DNA from: Maricaulis sp017643475
Lineage (GTDB): Bacteria; Pseudomonadota; Alphaproteobacteria; Caulobacterales; Maricaulaceae
DNA length: 64,000 nucleotides
NCBI RefSeq assembly: GCF_047123815.1
Contig: NZ_CP138920.1
Location: 1,364,001-1,428,000 of the forward strand
Direction of reading: 5' to 3'
Numbering within the stretch: position 1 is the first letter of the stretch; every line of letters starts with the position of its first letter. The translations under genes were made by a program, and so were the position numbers. Positions 52,319 to 61,355 of this stretch are shown in pieces. The notes beneath the pieces are model-generated. The model saw only the letters and a program-made list of their open reading frames with translations, had not been told where the DNA came from and made no database searches.

Positions 52319-55300
52319 TCAGGCAGAGCGGGCATCCGGCCCGTCATCGGTCTGCGTGGCTTCGCGGGCGACGACTTCCCGGCCGCGCAAATGCACCCAG
52401 TGGGCCCTCTCGGCCGTCCAGCTGGACAGGATGCGTGCAGCCACCCGTGAACCGGTGAGATCGAGATGGGTCTCGATCAGCCGGCGGCAGCGGCGCTCGG
52501 CCCCGGTGTCGAGGGGCAGCTCGACAACGGTTTCGCGATTCAGTCGGGATTCCAGGCGCTTGTCCGGGTCGTAGAGGAAGACATCGCCCCCGGTCATGCC
52601 AGCCGCAAAATTATCCCCGACCGGCCCCAGGATCACGGCCGCGCCGCCCGTCATGTATTCACACCCATTGGTTCCACAACCCTCGACCACGGTTTCCGCA
52701 CCGGAGTTCCGAACGGCAAAACGCTGGCCCGCCTTGCCGGCAGCAAAGAGGCGGCCGGAGGTCGCACCATAAAGACAGGTATTGCCGATGATGACGTCAT
52801 GCGCGCCACGGTCCTCATACGGGCGGATGATGACCTCGCCACCGGACAGGCCCTTGCCGACATAGTCATTGGCATCTCCGGAAAGACTGATCCGCAGGCC
52901 CTTTGCCGCAAAGGCCCCCAGTGACTGCCCCGCAGAGCCCTGGAGCTTCAGTGTCAGCTTGCCGTCTTCCAGCCCGTCCGGGCCGAAGGTTCGGACAATG
53001 CGCGAGGAGGTCTTGGTGCCGACCGCGCGATCGGTATTGCGGACCACATAGTCCAGCTGCATCTTCTCACCGCGCTCGAACACCGGCTGGGCGTCCTCGA
53101 TGATCTGTTCATCCAGGCTGGGCGCGACTTCATTGCGCTGTTTGCGGGTCGAGCGGGCCGGGCGATCCGCCGCGTCTGCACGGATCATGATGGCGCTGAG
53201 ATCAAGATCATCGAGCGCTTCGGAACCGCGCGAGACCTGGTCGAGCAGGTCGGAACGGCCGATAACATCCTCCAGGGACTGGGCGCCCAGTCCCGACAGG
53301 ATCTCGCGCACATCCTCGGCCAGATAGGTCATCAGATTGACCACATGATCCGGCGCCCCGCCGAAACGGGCGCGCAGATCATCATCCTGGGTACACACAC
53401 CCACGGGACAGGTATTGGAATGGCATTGGCGCACCATCAGACAGCCCAGAGCCAGCAGCGCCGCTGTACCAATCCCGAATTCCTCCGCTCCAAGCATGGC
53501 GGCGATGACGATATCTCGGCCGGTGCGGATACCACCGTCAGCGCGCAGGGTCACACGGTCACGCAGGCCGTTGAGGGAGAGCATCTGATGCGCTTCCGCC
53601 AGGCCCAGCTCCAGCGGACCGCCGGCAAACTTGATCGAGGACAGTGCCGCAGCACCCGTACCGCCGATCGAGCCGGATATATTGATTATATCGGCGTTGG
53701 CCTTGGCAACACCCGCCGCAACGGCACCGACGCCCGAAGAGGCAACCAGCTTTACGCCCACTCGAGCTTCCGGATTGATCTGCTTGAGATCATAGATCAG
53801 CTGGGCCAGGTCCTCGATGGAATAGATATCGTGGTGCGGCGGCGGCGAGATCAACGACACGCCTGGCGTCGACAGGCGCATGCGGGCGATGAAGTCAGTG
53901 ACCTTGAAACCGGGCAGCTGGCCGCCCTCACCGGGTTTGGCGCCCTGCGCGACCTTGATCTCGATTTCGCGGCACTGATTGAGATATTCCGCAGTCACCC
54001 CAAATCGCCCGGAGGCGACCTGTTTGACCGCGGAATTCATATTGTCTCCATTGGGCAGGGCGACATAACGCGCCGGGTCCTCGCCACCCTCGCCGGAGAC
54101 AGACTTGGCACCAATCCGGTTCATGGCGACATTCAGTGCGGCATGGGCTTCCGGGGAAAGCGCTCCCAACGACATGCCCGGCGTGACGAAACGCTTGCGG
54201 ATACCGTTGACACTCTCGACCCGTTCCAGGCTCACCTCGGGGCCCAGCGCGCGCATTTCCAGAAGGTCGCGCAATTGCGTCGGACCTTCACTTGCCAGCG
54301 CCTTGCGGTATTCAGCCCAGGCATCACGATCCTCATAGCGCACAGCCTTCTGAAGGGCCGAGATAGCCTGGCCGGAAAGGGCATGGCGCTCGCCGCTGGA
54401 CCGGCGGGTATAGAAACCGCCCACGGGCAGGGCTTCGTGTTTGGCCCAGGCGCGTTCGTGCAGATCGACCGCGATCGCTTCCAGCCCCGGCAGTCCAATA
54501 CCGGAAATCCGGCTGACCACGCCCGGCAGATAGGCTTCCACCAGCGCGCGTGAGAGACCCAGCACCTCGAAATTACAGCCGCCGCGATAGGAGGAAATGA
54601 TGGAAATCCCCATTTTGGAGAGGATTTTCAGAAGGGCACCGTCGAGCGCCTCCTTGAGATGACGCGCGCGGTCCCGTGCCCATTCATCACCGCCCACGGC
54701 CGGACGATCTGCGGTCACGGTGGAAAAGGCGAGATATGGGTTCACGGTCGTCGCGCCCAGACCGATCAGAACAGCTGCGTAATGGCCGTCGAAACACTCG
54801 GCCGTGCGCACATTGATCGAACAGGCATTGCGCAGGCCCTGCTTGGTCAGATGCGCGTGCACAGCGCCCGCCACCAAGATCATCGGTAATGGCAGGCGGG
54901 TTTCGTCCTGCGCCATGTCGGAGAGGACAAGATGGCCCGCACCACCGCGAATGGCTTCACCGGCCTGTTCCATCACCGAGGCCAGCGCATCGCGCATAGC
55001 CTGGCCGTCACCGGCCGCAGTCTTTGCCGGGAAGGTACAGTCGATCTCGTGCACCGTGCGGCCAAGATGCGTGCGCAGACGGTCAAAGGCGCCATTGGTC
55101 AGGATTGGACTTTCAAGAACCAGCACATTGTACTGGCGCTCTCCGAAACCGAGAATATTGCCCAGATTGCGGAAACGCGTCTTCAACCCCATCACCCGGC
55201 CTTCCCGCAAGGGGTCGATGGGTGGGTTGGTGACCTGGGAGAAGGTCTGGCGGAAGAAGTGGCTGAGCGGACGATAGCGATCCGACAGTACGGCGAGCGC

Positions 55301-56821
55301 CGTATCATCCCCCATCGAACCGACAGCCTCCTTGCCGGCTTTCGCCATTTCCTTGAGCACCAGCTCGATTGACTCGAAAGAAAATCCGGCGGCGGCCTGG
55401 CGGGACCGGCGCTCTTGCGCGTTGAACAGTTCAGGTTCGGCACCCGGCCCGACCACCGGTTCGATATCCTCGACGCTCTCCAGCCAGCGCTGATAGGGGC
55501 CTGAGCTCGCCAGCTCGTCCAGAATTTCCGGCTCGCGGTAAAAGCGTCCCTCGACCAGATCCAGGGCAATCAGACGCCCAGGGGTGACGGAACCCCGTTC
55601 GGCGATACGTTCCGCATCAACGGGTGCCATCCCCGTCTCGGAGCCAACGATCAGCATACCATCATGGGTCAGCGAATAACGCATCGGGCGCAGGCCATTG
55701 CGGTCCAGCCCTGCCACGGCCCAGCGACCATCAAACGCGGCGATCGCCGCGGGCCCGTCCCAGGGCTCCATCACCGCATTGCAATAGCCGTACAACGCCT
55801 GCCAGCTCTCCGGCATGACATCGGTCCGCTTGGACCAGGCCTCGGGGATCAACAGCGTTTTGGCCATTGGCGCCGTGCGGCCGGCCCGCACCAGAACCTC
55901 AAACGTCTGGTCCAGCGCTGCCGAATCCGACGCCCCGGGCTGGATCACCGGCAGAACATCATCCGTCTCGGACAGGAAGGCCTTTTCCGCGATATGACGC
56001 TCGTGCGATCGCATCCAGTTGGTATTGCCGCGGATCGTGTTGATCTCGCCATTATGCGCGAGCATGCGGAAGGGCTGCGCCAGGCGCCATTCCGGAAAGG
56101 TATTGGTGGAATAACGCTGATGGAAGATCGCGAAGGGCGAGACGAATTCCGGATCCCGGAGGTCGAGATAGAAAGCATCGATATCCTGGGCCCGGAACAG
56201 GCCCTTGTAGATGATGTCCTTCGGCGAGAGCGAACAGACATAGAGCTCGCGCAGATTTTCCTCTCGCGCCCGGCGTTCGATACGGCGGCGTATGAGATAC
56301 AGGCAGCGAGACAAGGTTTCCGGATGCCGGTCGACCGGATCCCGAAACAGGACCTGTTCGATCTCCGGCAGGGTCGCACGGGCTTTCTCACCCAGGACCG
56401 AAGTGTCGATAGGCGGCTGGCGCCAACCATAAAAGGCGAGGCCTTCGCGCAGGATTTCCGCCTCGATGATGGCCCTGGCGCGCTCGCGGGCGGCGAAATC
56501 TGTACGCGGCAGGAAGACCATGCCGACGATAACGTCCCCGGCTTCCGGCTCGTGGCCCGTGCGAGCGACCTCGTTCTTGAAAAACGCCTGGGGAACACCG
56601 ACACGCAAGCCGGCACCATCCCCGGTCAAACCATCAGCGTCCACAGCACCGCGGTGCCAGACTGCCTTGAGCGCCGCGATACCGAGCTCGACGATCTCGC
56701 GACGTGGTTTGCCGTTGACGTCCGCGATAAGGCCGACACCACAGGCATCTTTTTCATGTTCAGGATGGTGCAGGCCGGCGCTCTGGAGCCGATGCAGCTG
56801 ATCTTTGACAGAACGGGTCAT
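52319..56821 (-). CDS. gltB: Glutamate synthase, large (alpha) subunit
   Basis: A 1500-residue GOGAT large subunit, full length. The N-terminal type 2 glutamine amidotransferase has Cys27 as nucleophile in KDACGVGLI. The central domain and the FMN/alpha-KG synthase domain follow (PPPHHDIYSIEDLAQLIYDL, GGTGAAALSSIKFAG). The 3Fe-4S cluster motif is CHSNTCPVGVCTQ, and the C-terminal glycine-rich beta-helix is GSAGQSLGAFAAKG...GGEVIIRP. It makes two glutamates from glutamine and 2-oxoglutarate using electrons from GltD. The start overlaps the gltD stop (ATGA). Confidence 0.97.
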   Translation of the reverse strand: MTRSVKDQLHRLQSAGLHHPEHEKDACGVGLIADVNGKPRREIVELGIAALKAVWHRGAVDADGLTGDGAGLRVGVPQAFFKNEVARTGHEPEAGDVIVGMVFLPRTDFAARERARAIIEAEILREGLAFYGWRQPPIDTSVLGEKARATLPEIEQVLFRDPVDRHPETLSRCLYLIRRRIERRAREENLRELYVCSLSPKDIIYKGLFRAQDIDAFYLDLRDPEFVSPFAIFHQRYSTNTFPEWRLAQPFRMLAHNGEINTIRGNTNWMRSHERHIAEKAFLSETDDVLPVIQPGASDSAALDQTFEVLVRAGRTAPMAKTLLIPEAWSKRTDVMPESWQALYGYCNAVMEPWDGPAAIAAFDGRWAVAGLDRNGLRPMRYSLTHDGMLIVGSETGMAPVDAERIAERGSVTPGRLIALDLVEGRFYREPEILDELASSGPYQRWLESVEDIEPVVGPGAEPELFNAQERRSRQAAAGFSFESIELVLKEMAKAGKEAVGSMGDDTALAVLSDRYRPLSHFFRQTFSQVTNPPIDPLREGRVMGLKTRFRNLGNILGFGERQYNVLVLESPILTNGAFDRLRTHLGRTVHEIDCTFPAKTAAGDGQAMRDALASVMEQAGEAIRGGAGHLVLSDMAQDETRLPLPMILVAGAVHAHLTKQGLRNACSINVRTAECFDGHYAAVLIGLGATTVNPYLAFSTVTADRPAVGGDEWARDRARHLKEALDGALLKILSKMGISIISSYRGGCNFEVLGLSRALVEAYLPGVVSRISGIGLPGLEAIAVDLHERAWAKHEALPVGGFYTRRSSGERHALSGQAISALQKAVRYEDRDAWAEYRKALASEGPTQLRDLLEMRALGPEVSLERVESVNGIRKRFVTPGMSLGALSPEAHAALNVAMNRIGAKSVSGEGGEDPARYVALPNGDNMNSAVKQVASGRFGVTAEYLNQCREIEIKVAQGAKPGEGGQLPGFKVTDFIARMRLSTPGVSLISPPPHHDIYSIEDLAQLIYDLKQINPEARVGVKLVASSGVGAVAAGVAKANADIINISGSIGGTGAAALSSIKFAGGPLELGLAEAHQMLSLNGLRDRVTLRADGGIRTGRDIVIAAMLGAEEFGIGTAALLALGCLMVRQCHSNTCPVGVCTQDDDLRARFGGAPDHVVNLMTYLAEDVREILSGLGAQSLEDVIGRSDLLDQVSRGSEALDDLDLSAIMIRADAADRPARSTRKQRNEVAPSLDEQIIEDAQPVFERGEKMQLDYVVRNTDRAVGTKTSSRIVRTFGPDGLEDGKLTLKLQGSAGQSLGAFAAKGLRISLSGDANDYVGKGLSGGEVIIRPYEDRGAHDVIIGNTCLYGATSGRLFAAGKAGQRFAVRNSGAETVVEGCGTNGCEYMTGGAAVILGPVGDNFAAGMTGGDVFLYDPDKRLESRLNRETVVELPLDTGAERRCRRLIETHLDLTGSRVAARILSSWTAERAHWVHLRGREVVAREATQTDDGPDARSA

Positions 56822-58239
56822 TCGGCAGCTCCCAATACGGCCTGGCGGTTGTCGAGATAGGCCTGGATGGATTGAGCAGCGTCGAGCCCGTCCTTGATCG
56901 CCCAGACCACAAGGGACGCACCGCGATAGATATCGCCGGCCACAAATACCCCCTCAAGGCTGGTCATACGGGTATCGCGATCAGCCGCGACATTGCCCCA
57001 GCGGTCGCGCGCCAGATCAGCATTGGCAAAAGCCTTGGGGAGGTCTTCCGCTTCAAAGCCCAAGGCAGCAACAACCAGATCCGCGTCGAGGTCAAACACA
57101 TCGCCTTCAACCGCTTCAGGTGATCGGCGGCCCGTCGCATCGGCTTCTCCCAGCCGCATGCGCTGAACCCGTACCGTCTGAACACCATCGCCGTGATCAT
57201 TGATCGCGATCGGATTGGCGAGCCATTCGAAGGTGACACCCTCTTCCTCGGCATTGCGGACTTCACGGGCCGAACCGGGCATGTTGGCCTTGTCGCGGCG
57301 ATACAGGCAGGTCACGCTTTTCGCCCCCTGTCGGATCGCGGTGCGCACACAATCCATCGCCGTATCACCGCCTCCAACGACCACAACGCGCTTGCCCCTC
57401 GCGTCCAGGCGGCCTGCCTCGTCAATGGCATCACCCAGATCATCGCGATTGGAACGCGTGAGATAGTCCAGTGCTGGAACAAGCTGTTCGCCAGCGCCCG
57501 GACAGGTCAGCTTGCGCGCGGCATACACGCCGGTCGAGATCAGGACAGCGCTGTGCCGGACCCGCAGGTCAGCGAAGGGCACGTCCTGGCCGACATCGCA
57601 GTTGAGGCGGAATTCGACCCCTCCCTCTTCCAGGCGTTTGAGGCGGCGCTCGACGACACTCTTCTCGAGCTTGAAGCCCGGAATGCCGTACATCAGCAAT
57701 CCGCCCGCGCGGTCGCTGCGTTCGTAAACGGTAACCGCGTGCCCGGCTTCACGCAGGCGCTCGGCGGCCGCCAGACCCGCCGGACCGGATCCGATGATGC
57801 CAATGCTGGCCCCTGTTGGCACACCCGGCTTAATCGGCTCGATCCAGCCTTCCTGCCAGGCGGTATCGGTGATGAATTTCTCGACACTGCCGATTGTCAC
57901 GGCACCATGCCCGGACTGCTCGATCACACAGCTGCCTTCGCACAACCGATCCTGGGGACAGATCCGGCCACAAATCTCCGGCATGGTCGAGGTCGCCGAG
58001 GAAGCCAGGTAGGCGTCGTGCAAGCGGTCATTGCCCGCCAGCATCAGCCAGTCAGGAATGTTGTTGCCAAGCGGGCAACCAGACTGACAGAAGGGTACGC
58101 CGCACTGCGAACACCTGGAAGCCTGGCCCGTCGCCGCATCCACCGCCCAGTCCGCATAGATTTCCTCGAAATCCTGCTTGCGGTCCTGAGCGTCGCGCGC
58201 TTTCGGGTAGTTCTGATCCAAGTTTACAAATCGCAGCAA
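56818..58239 (-). CDS. gltD: Glutamate synthase, small (beta) subunit
   Basis: A protein of about 473 residues supplying NADPH electrons to GltB. N-terminal iron-sulfur cysteines are CSQCGVPFCQSGCPLGNNIPDW; FAD motif GIIGSGPAGLAAAERL; NADPH motif VVVVGGGDTAMDC; C-terminal FVAGDIYRGASLVVWAI. I choose the TTG at 58239 (LLRFVNLDQNYPK) because GGGAGG lies just upstream and homologues begin there. A longer frame to 58296 lacks support. First gene of gltD-gltB, with overlapping stop and start. No promoter could be assigned with confidence in the 320 bases upstream, shared with the divergent GntR gene. Confidence 0.95.
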   Translation of the reverse strand: MLRFVNLDQNYPKARDAQDRKQDFEEIYADWAVDAATGQASRCSQCGVPFCQSGCPLGNNIPDWLMLAGNDRLHDAYLASSATSTMPEICGRICPQDRLCEGSCVIEQSGHGAVTIGSVEKFITDTAWQEGWIEPIKPGVPTGASIGIIGSGPAGLAAAERLREAGHAVTVYERSDRAGGLLMYGIPGFKLEKSVVERRLKRLEEGGVEFRLNCDVGQDVPFADLRVRHSAVLISTGVYAARKLTCPGAGEQLVPALDYLTRSNRDDLGDAIDEAGRLDARGKRVVVVGGGDTAMDCVRTAIRQGAKSVTCLYRRDKANMPGSAREVRNAEEEGVTFEWLANPIAINDHGDGVQTVRVQRMRLGEADATGRRSPEAVEGDVFDLDADLVVAALGFEAEDLPKAFANADLARDRWGNVAADRDTRMTSLEGVFVAGDIYRGASLVVWAIKDGLDAAQSIQAYLDNRQAVLGAAE

Positions 58240-58560
58240 AACGCTCGCCTCCCACACTCGCTTTGACGCAGCGCAGCATAATTTTCGCAACCGCACAAGT
58301 TTGACTTGGTCACAATTTATAGAGAATTATTCCGTGGTAGCGATAACTTTGGTGAATAGGAGGTATTATTTTCGTCGTTTACGCGGGCGTAAGCAATTTC
58401 CACCCAAGCCTCATACGACGCACCGCACAATTTCCAGGAATTTCTCGCAACCGTCTGATTTGGAAGCCATTACGAGCGCTTCTTATTGAATGACATCCGT
58501 CTGTGCTGTAGGTCTGCGGAAACTAGAAACAAAACCAAAACCAGATTTCAGGATTTATCC

Positions 58561-59259
58561 TTGCCCAAGTCATCTCCCAGCTTTTCCGACCCAATCCAGA
58601 AAACCAGCGTCGTGGACACGCTGGCGGGAAAACTACGTGAGCGTATCCTGAAAAACGAGTTGCGCGCGGGCGAGCCGCTGCGCCAGGAAGCCCTTGCCGA
58701 GGCCTACGGCGTCAGCCGCATGCCGATCCGTGAGGCCTTCCGTCAGCTTGAAGCCGAAGGTCTTGTTGAATTCCATCCGCATCGCGGCGCTGTCGTCAGC
58801 GCCATGTCGATCGAGGAAGCCGAGGAATTGTTCGACCTACGCCTCGCCATCGAGACCGATCTGATCCAGCGTGCAATCGAGAATGCGACCGAGCAGGACA
58901 AAAACACCGCTAGAGCTGCACTGAAGGCGGTTCAGGACGCCTACTCTTCCGGAGATGAAGAACACTGGGGCGCCTTGAACTGGGCATTCCACAAGTCGCT
59001 CTACACAGCGTCCGCCCGGCCGCGCTCCCTGGCCCTGCTCGACGGTCTGAATGCCAATATCGATCGCTATGTGCGCCTGCAATTATCGCTGGAGCGCTCG
59101 GCACCGGATCGGGCTAATATCGAACACGATCAAATGCTGCAGGCCTTCACCAGCGGCAATGGCGAGGAAGCTCGCTCGATCCTGCAGCAACATATACAGG
59201 ATGCGCGCTCATCCCTGCTGGCAGCCCTGCGCGAGCGCCAGGTCCTGGCGGACGCCTGA
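58561..59259 (+). CDS. GntR-family (FadR-type) transcriptional regulator
   Basis: Winged helix-turn-helix at the N-terminus (LRAGEPLRQEALAEAYGVSRMPIREAFRQLEAEGLVEFHPHRGAVV) and an all-helical FCD effector domain (EELFDLRLAIE, NWAFHKSLYTAS, EHDQMLQAF). The TTG at 58561 has AGGA seven bases upstream; the TTG at 58486 gives a longer form. It converges with the hydroxyproline epimerase gene, one base apart, and probably regulates that catabolic pair. Its effector is likely a pathway intermediate. Confidence 0.88.
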   Translation: MPKSSPSFSDPIQKTSVVDTLAGKLRERILKNELRAGEPLRQEALAEAYGVSRMPIREAFRQLEAEGLVEFHPHRGAVVSAMSIEEAEELFDLRLAIETDLIQRAIENATEQDKNTARAALKAVQDAYSSGDEEHWGALNWAFHKSLYTASARPRSLALLDGLNANIDRYVRLQLSLERSAPDRANIEHDQMLQAFTSGNGEEARSILQQHIQDARSSLLAALRERQVLADA

Positions 59260-60258
59260 TCAGCTGACCACAAACCCGTGCTTGAACGGGTCTCGATCAT
59301 CCACAAAAATCGTGTTTACACCCGTCTGCACAGCCCAGCCCCGAACGCTGGGACAGATCGCGTTGAATTCGCCGACCCGCGCCGCGCTTTCCACCCGCCC
59401 GTGAAACAGCGACCCGATAATACTCTCATGCACGAAGTCATCGCCGGGCCTGAGCTCACCACGCGCGGCCAGCTGGGCCATGCGCGCACTTGTGCCCGTG
59501 CCACAGGGAGAACGATCGATTGCACGCTCACCGTAGAACACCGCATTGCGCGCGTGAGCTTGGGCTGATCTTGGCTTGTCGGCCCAGAGCACGTGGTGGA
59601 AACCGCTGATTTCCGGACTTTCCGGATGCTGGCAATTCAGCTGGGCAGATGCAGCGGCCCGCACCTGGAGGCTGCGCGACAGCAGCCAGTCTACACCCAC
59701 CTCATCAAGGCCTGGGAAGTTCTTTTGGGGTTCGATAATGATGTAGAAATTGCCGCCATAGGAGATGTCGACAACCAGTTCGCCGAGCCCCTCGACCTCA
59801 AGTTTTGCCTCGGACTGATCAAGGAAGCTGGGCACGTTGAAGATACGGACCCCGGCGACATGATCGCCATCCCATTCCACTTCGGCGCGCACCAGTCCGG
59901 CCGGGGCGTCCAGAACCACGCGGGAGCGGTCTTTCGGCATAATGTATCCGTTCTCCAGCGCCATGGTGATCGTGCCGATCGTGCCATGCCCGCACATGGG
60001 CAGTGCGCCGGATGTCTCCACAAACAGGATTGCCGCATCGGCCCCCTTGCTGATTGGCGGATAAAGTATGGAGCCGGACATCATGTCATGACCGCGCGGT
60101 TCGAACATGAGGGCCGTGCGAATCCAGTCGTGGTGAGCAAGAAAATCCAGGCGGCGCTCCGCCATGGTCTCGCCGGCAAGGGCCGGGACAGCACCGGTGA
60201 TCACCCGGACGGGGTTCCCGCAGGTATGCCCGTCCAGACAGAGGAATGTATGGCGCAT
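59260..60258 (-). CDS. 4-hydroxyproline 2-epimerase/proline racemase family
   Basis: A 332-residue proline-racemase-fold enzyme. Both catalytic cysteines are present: Cys89 in LPMCGHGTIG and Cys252 in RSPCGTGTSARM, so it fits a racemase or epimerase rather than the Thr/Cys dehydratase variant. HTCGNPVRVITG at the N-terminus is typical of 4-hydroxyproline epimerases. With the adjacent DapA-like deaminase it should turn trans-4-hydroxy-L-proline into cis-4-hydroxy-D-proline and feed the 2-oxoglutarate semialdehyde route. It lies 20 bases after that gene on the same strand. Confidence 0.87.
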   Translation of the reverse strand: MRHTFLCLDGHTCGNPVRVITGAVPALAGETMAERRLDFLAHHDWIRTALMFEPRGHDMMSGSILYPPISKGADAAILFVETSGALPMCGHGTIGTITMALENGYIMPKDRSRVVLDAPAGLVRAEVEWDGDHVAGVRIFNVPSFLDQSEAKLEVEGLGELVVDISYGGNFYIIIEPQKNFPGLDEVGVDWLLSRSLQVRAAASAQLNCQHPESPEISGFHHVLWADKPRSAQAHARNAVFYGERAIDRSPCGTGTSARMAQLAARGELRPGDDFVHESIIGSLFHGRVESAARVGEFNAICPSVRGWAVQTGVNTIFVDDRDPFKHGFVVS

Positions 60259-60278
60259 GCCCGGCCCCTCGCTCGTCC

Positions 60279-61202
60279 TTATTGGGCCGGAATGGCATCC
60301 AGCTGGCTGACCGGGCGCGTATCACGGGCCTCTTCAACCATTCGGATCACCTCGGCGCGACGCGCCCCCGTCAGTTCCATGCGCGGCATGCGCACCAGCT
60401 CTGATCCACGCCCCATAACCGCTTCGGCCAGCTTGATCGACTGGACCAGATCATGATCGGCATCGAGATGCAGCAGCGGCATGAACCAGCGATAGATTTC
60501 GCGCGCCCGGACCAGGTCGCCCGCCTCGAATGCGTCCCAGAGCGCGATGGACTCACGCGGGAAGGCGTTGGTGAGACCGGACACCCAGCCCTCGGCACCC
60601 AGCAACAACTCTTCAAGCGCCACATCATCCAGACCCGCAAACACCGTATAGCGCTCGCCGCAGGCATTGATGATATCGGTGATCCGACGGGGATCGGGCG
60701 CGCTTTCCTTGATCGCAGCCAGGTTCGCGACATCGGACAGGCGCTGCAGCGTGTCGATTGAGATGGACACGCGATAGGCGGGCGGGTTGTTGTAGAGCAT
60801 GATCGGCAGACGGGTGGCACCGGCCACACGGCGTACATGCGCCTCCAGCTCGGCTTCCGTCGGCACATAGACCATGGCCGGCAACAGCATGAGACCGTCT
60901 GCACCGATCTCTTCAGCGGCGCGCGCATAGTTCTCAGCCAGCTCTGTTGTCAGCTCGGACACACCGGTGATGACCGGCACACGCCCGGCCACGACCTCGG
61001 CGATCGCCTTGAGCACATCGCGTTTCTCGCCGGCGCGCAGGGAGTTGTTCTCCCCGACAGTGCCCATGGCAATGATGCCGTGCACGCCATCGCGCACCAG
61101 ATTGTCGACCACCCGCTTGGTTGCCTCAATGTCCACGGAGCGGTCCTCCGTGAACTGCGTCGTTGCCGCGGGGAATACGCCTCGCCATCCGATCTTGCTC
61201 AT
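60279..61202 (-). CDS. DapA-superfamily aldolase/deaminase, probably pyrroline-4-hydroxy-2-carboxylate deaminase
   Basis: A 307-residue TIM-barrel enzyme of the dihydrodipicolinate synthase/N-acetylneuraminate lyase superfamily. Schiff-base Lys165 lies in LAAIKESAPD and catalytic-type Tyr137 in IMLYNNPP. MGTVGENNSL replaces the DapA GTTGE motif, arguing against true DapA. Next to a hydroxyproline epimerase the likely reaction is deamination of 1-pyrroline-4-hydroxy-2-carboxylate. The ATG at 61202 (MSKIGWRG) has AAGGG upstream; the ATG at 61217 is an alternative. The D-hydroxyproline dehydrogenase of the pathway is not in the window. Confidence 0.82.
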   Translation of the reverse strand: MSKIGWRGVFPAATTQFTEDRSVDIEATKRVVDNLVRDGVHGIIAMGTVGENNSLRAGEKRDVLKAIAEVVAGRVPVITGVSELTTELAENYARAAEEIGADGLMLLPAMVYVPTEAELEAHVRRVAGATRLPIMLYNNPPAYRVSISIDTLQRLSDVANLAAIKESAPDPRRITDIINACGERYTVFAGLDDVALEELLLGAEGWVSGLTNAFPRESIALWDAFEAGDLVRAREIYRWFMPLLHLDADHDLVQSIKLAEAVMGRGSELVRMPRMELTGARRAEVIRMVEEARDTRPVSQLDAIPAQ

Positions 61203-61355
61203 CTGCGCACCCTTCATTCAAACCCGTAGGAAATGGAACACAATTTTCCATACTACAGAAATTGGATCCAATATACAATTATTTCAGTTAAACGCTTTGT
61301 GTGATGACAGCGTGGCGTGGTGCAGCTAGCGTTCGCGCCAAGAGGGGAACTCCAT

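Noticed and set aside
53345..56860. Long plus-strand frames (402 and 398 codons) opposite gltB
   Set aside because: Shadows of an unmistakable GltB with all cofactor motifs; no ribosome-binding sites or domains on the plus strand.
57193..58266. 357-codon plus-strand frame opposite gltD
   Set aside because: GltD on the minus strand has all its FAD, NADPH and iron-sulfur motifs; this is its mirror frame.
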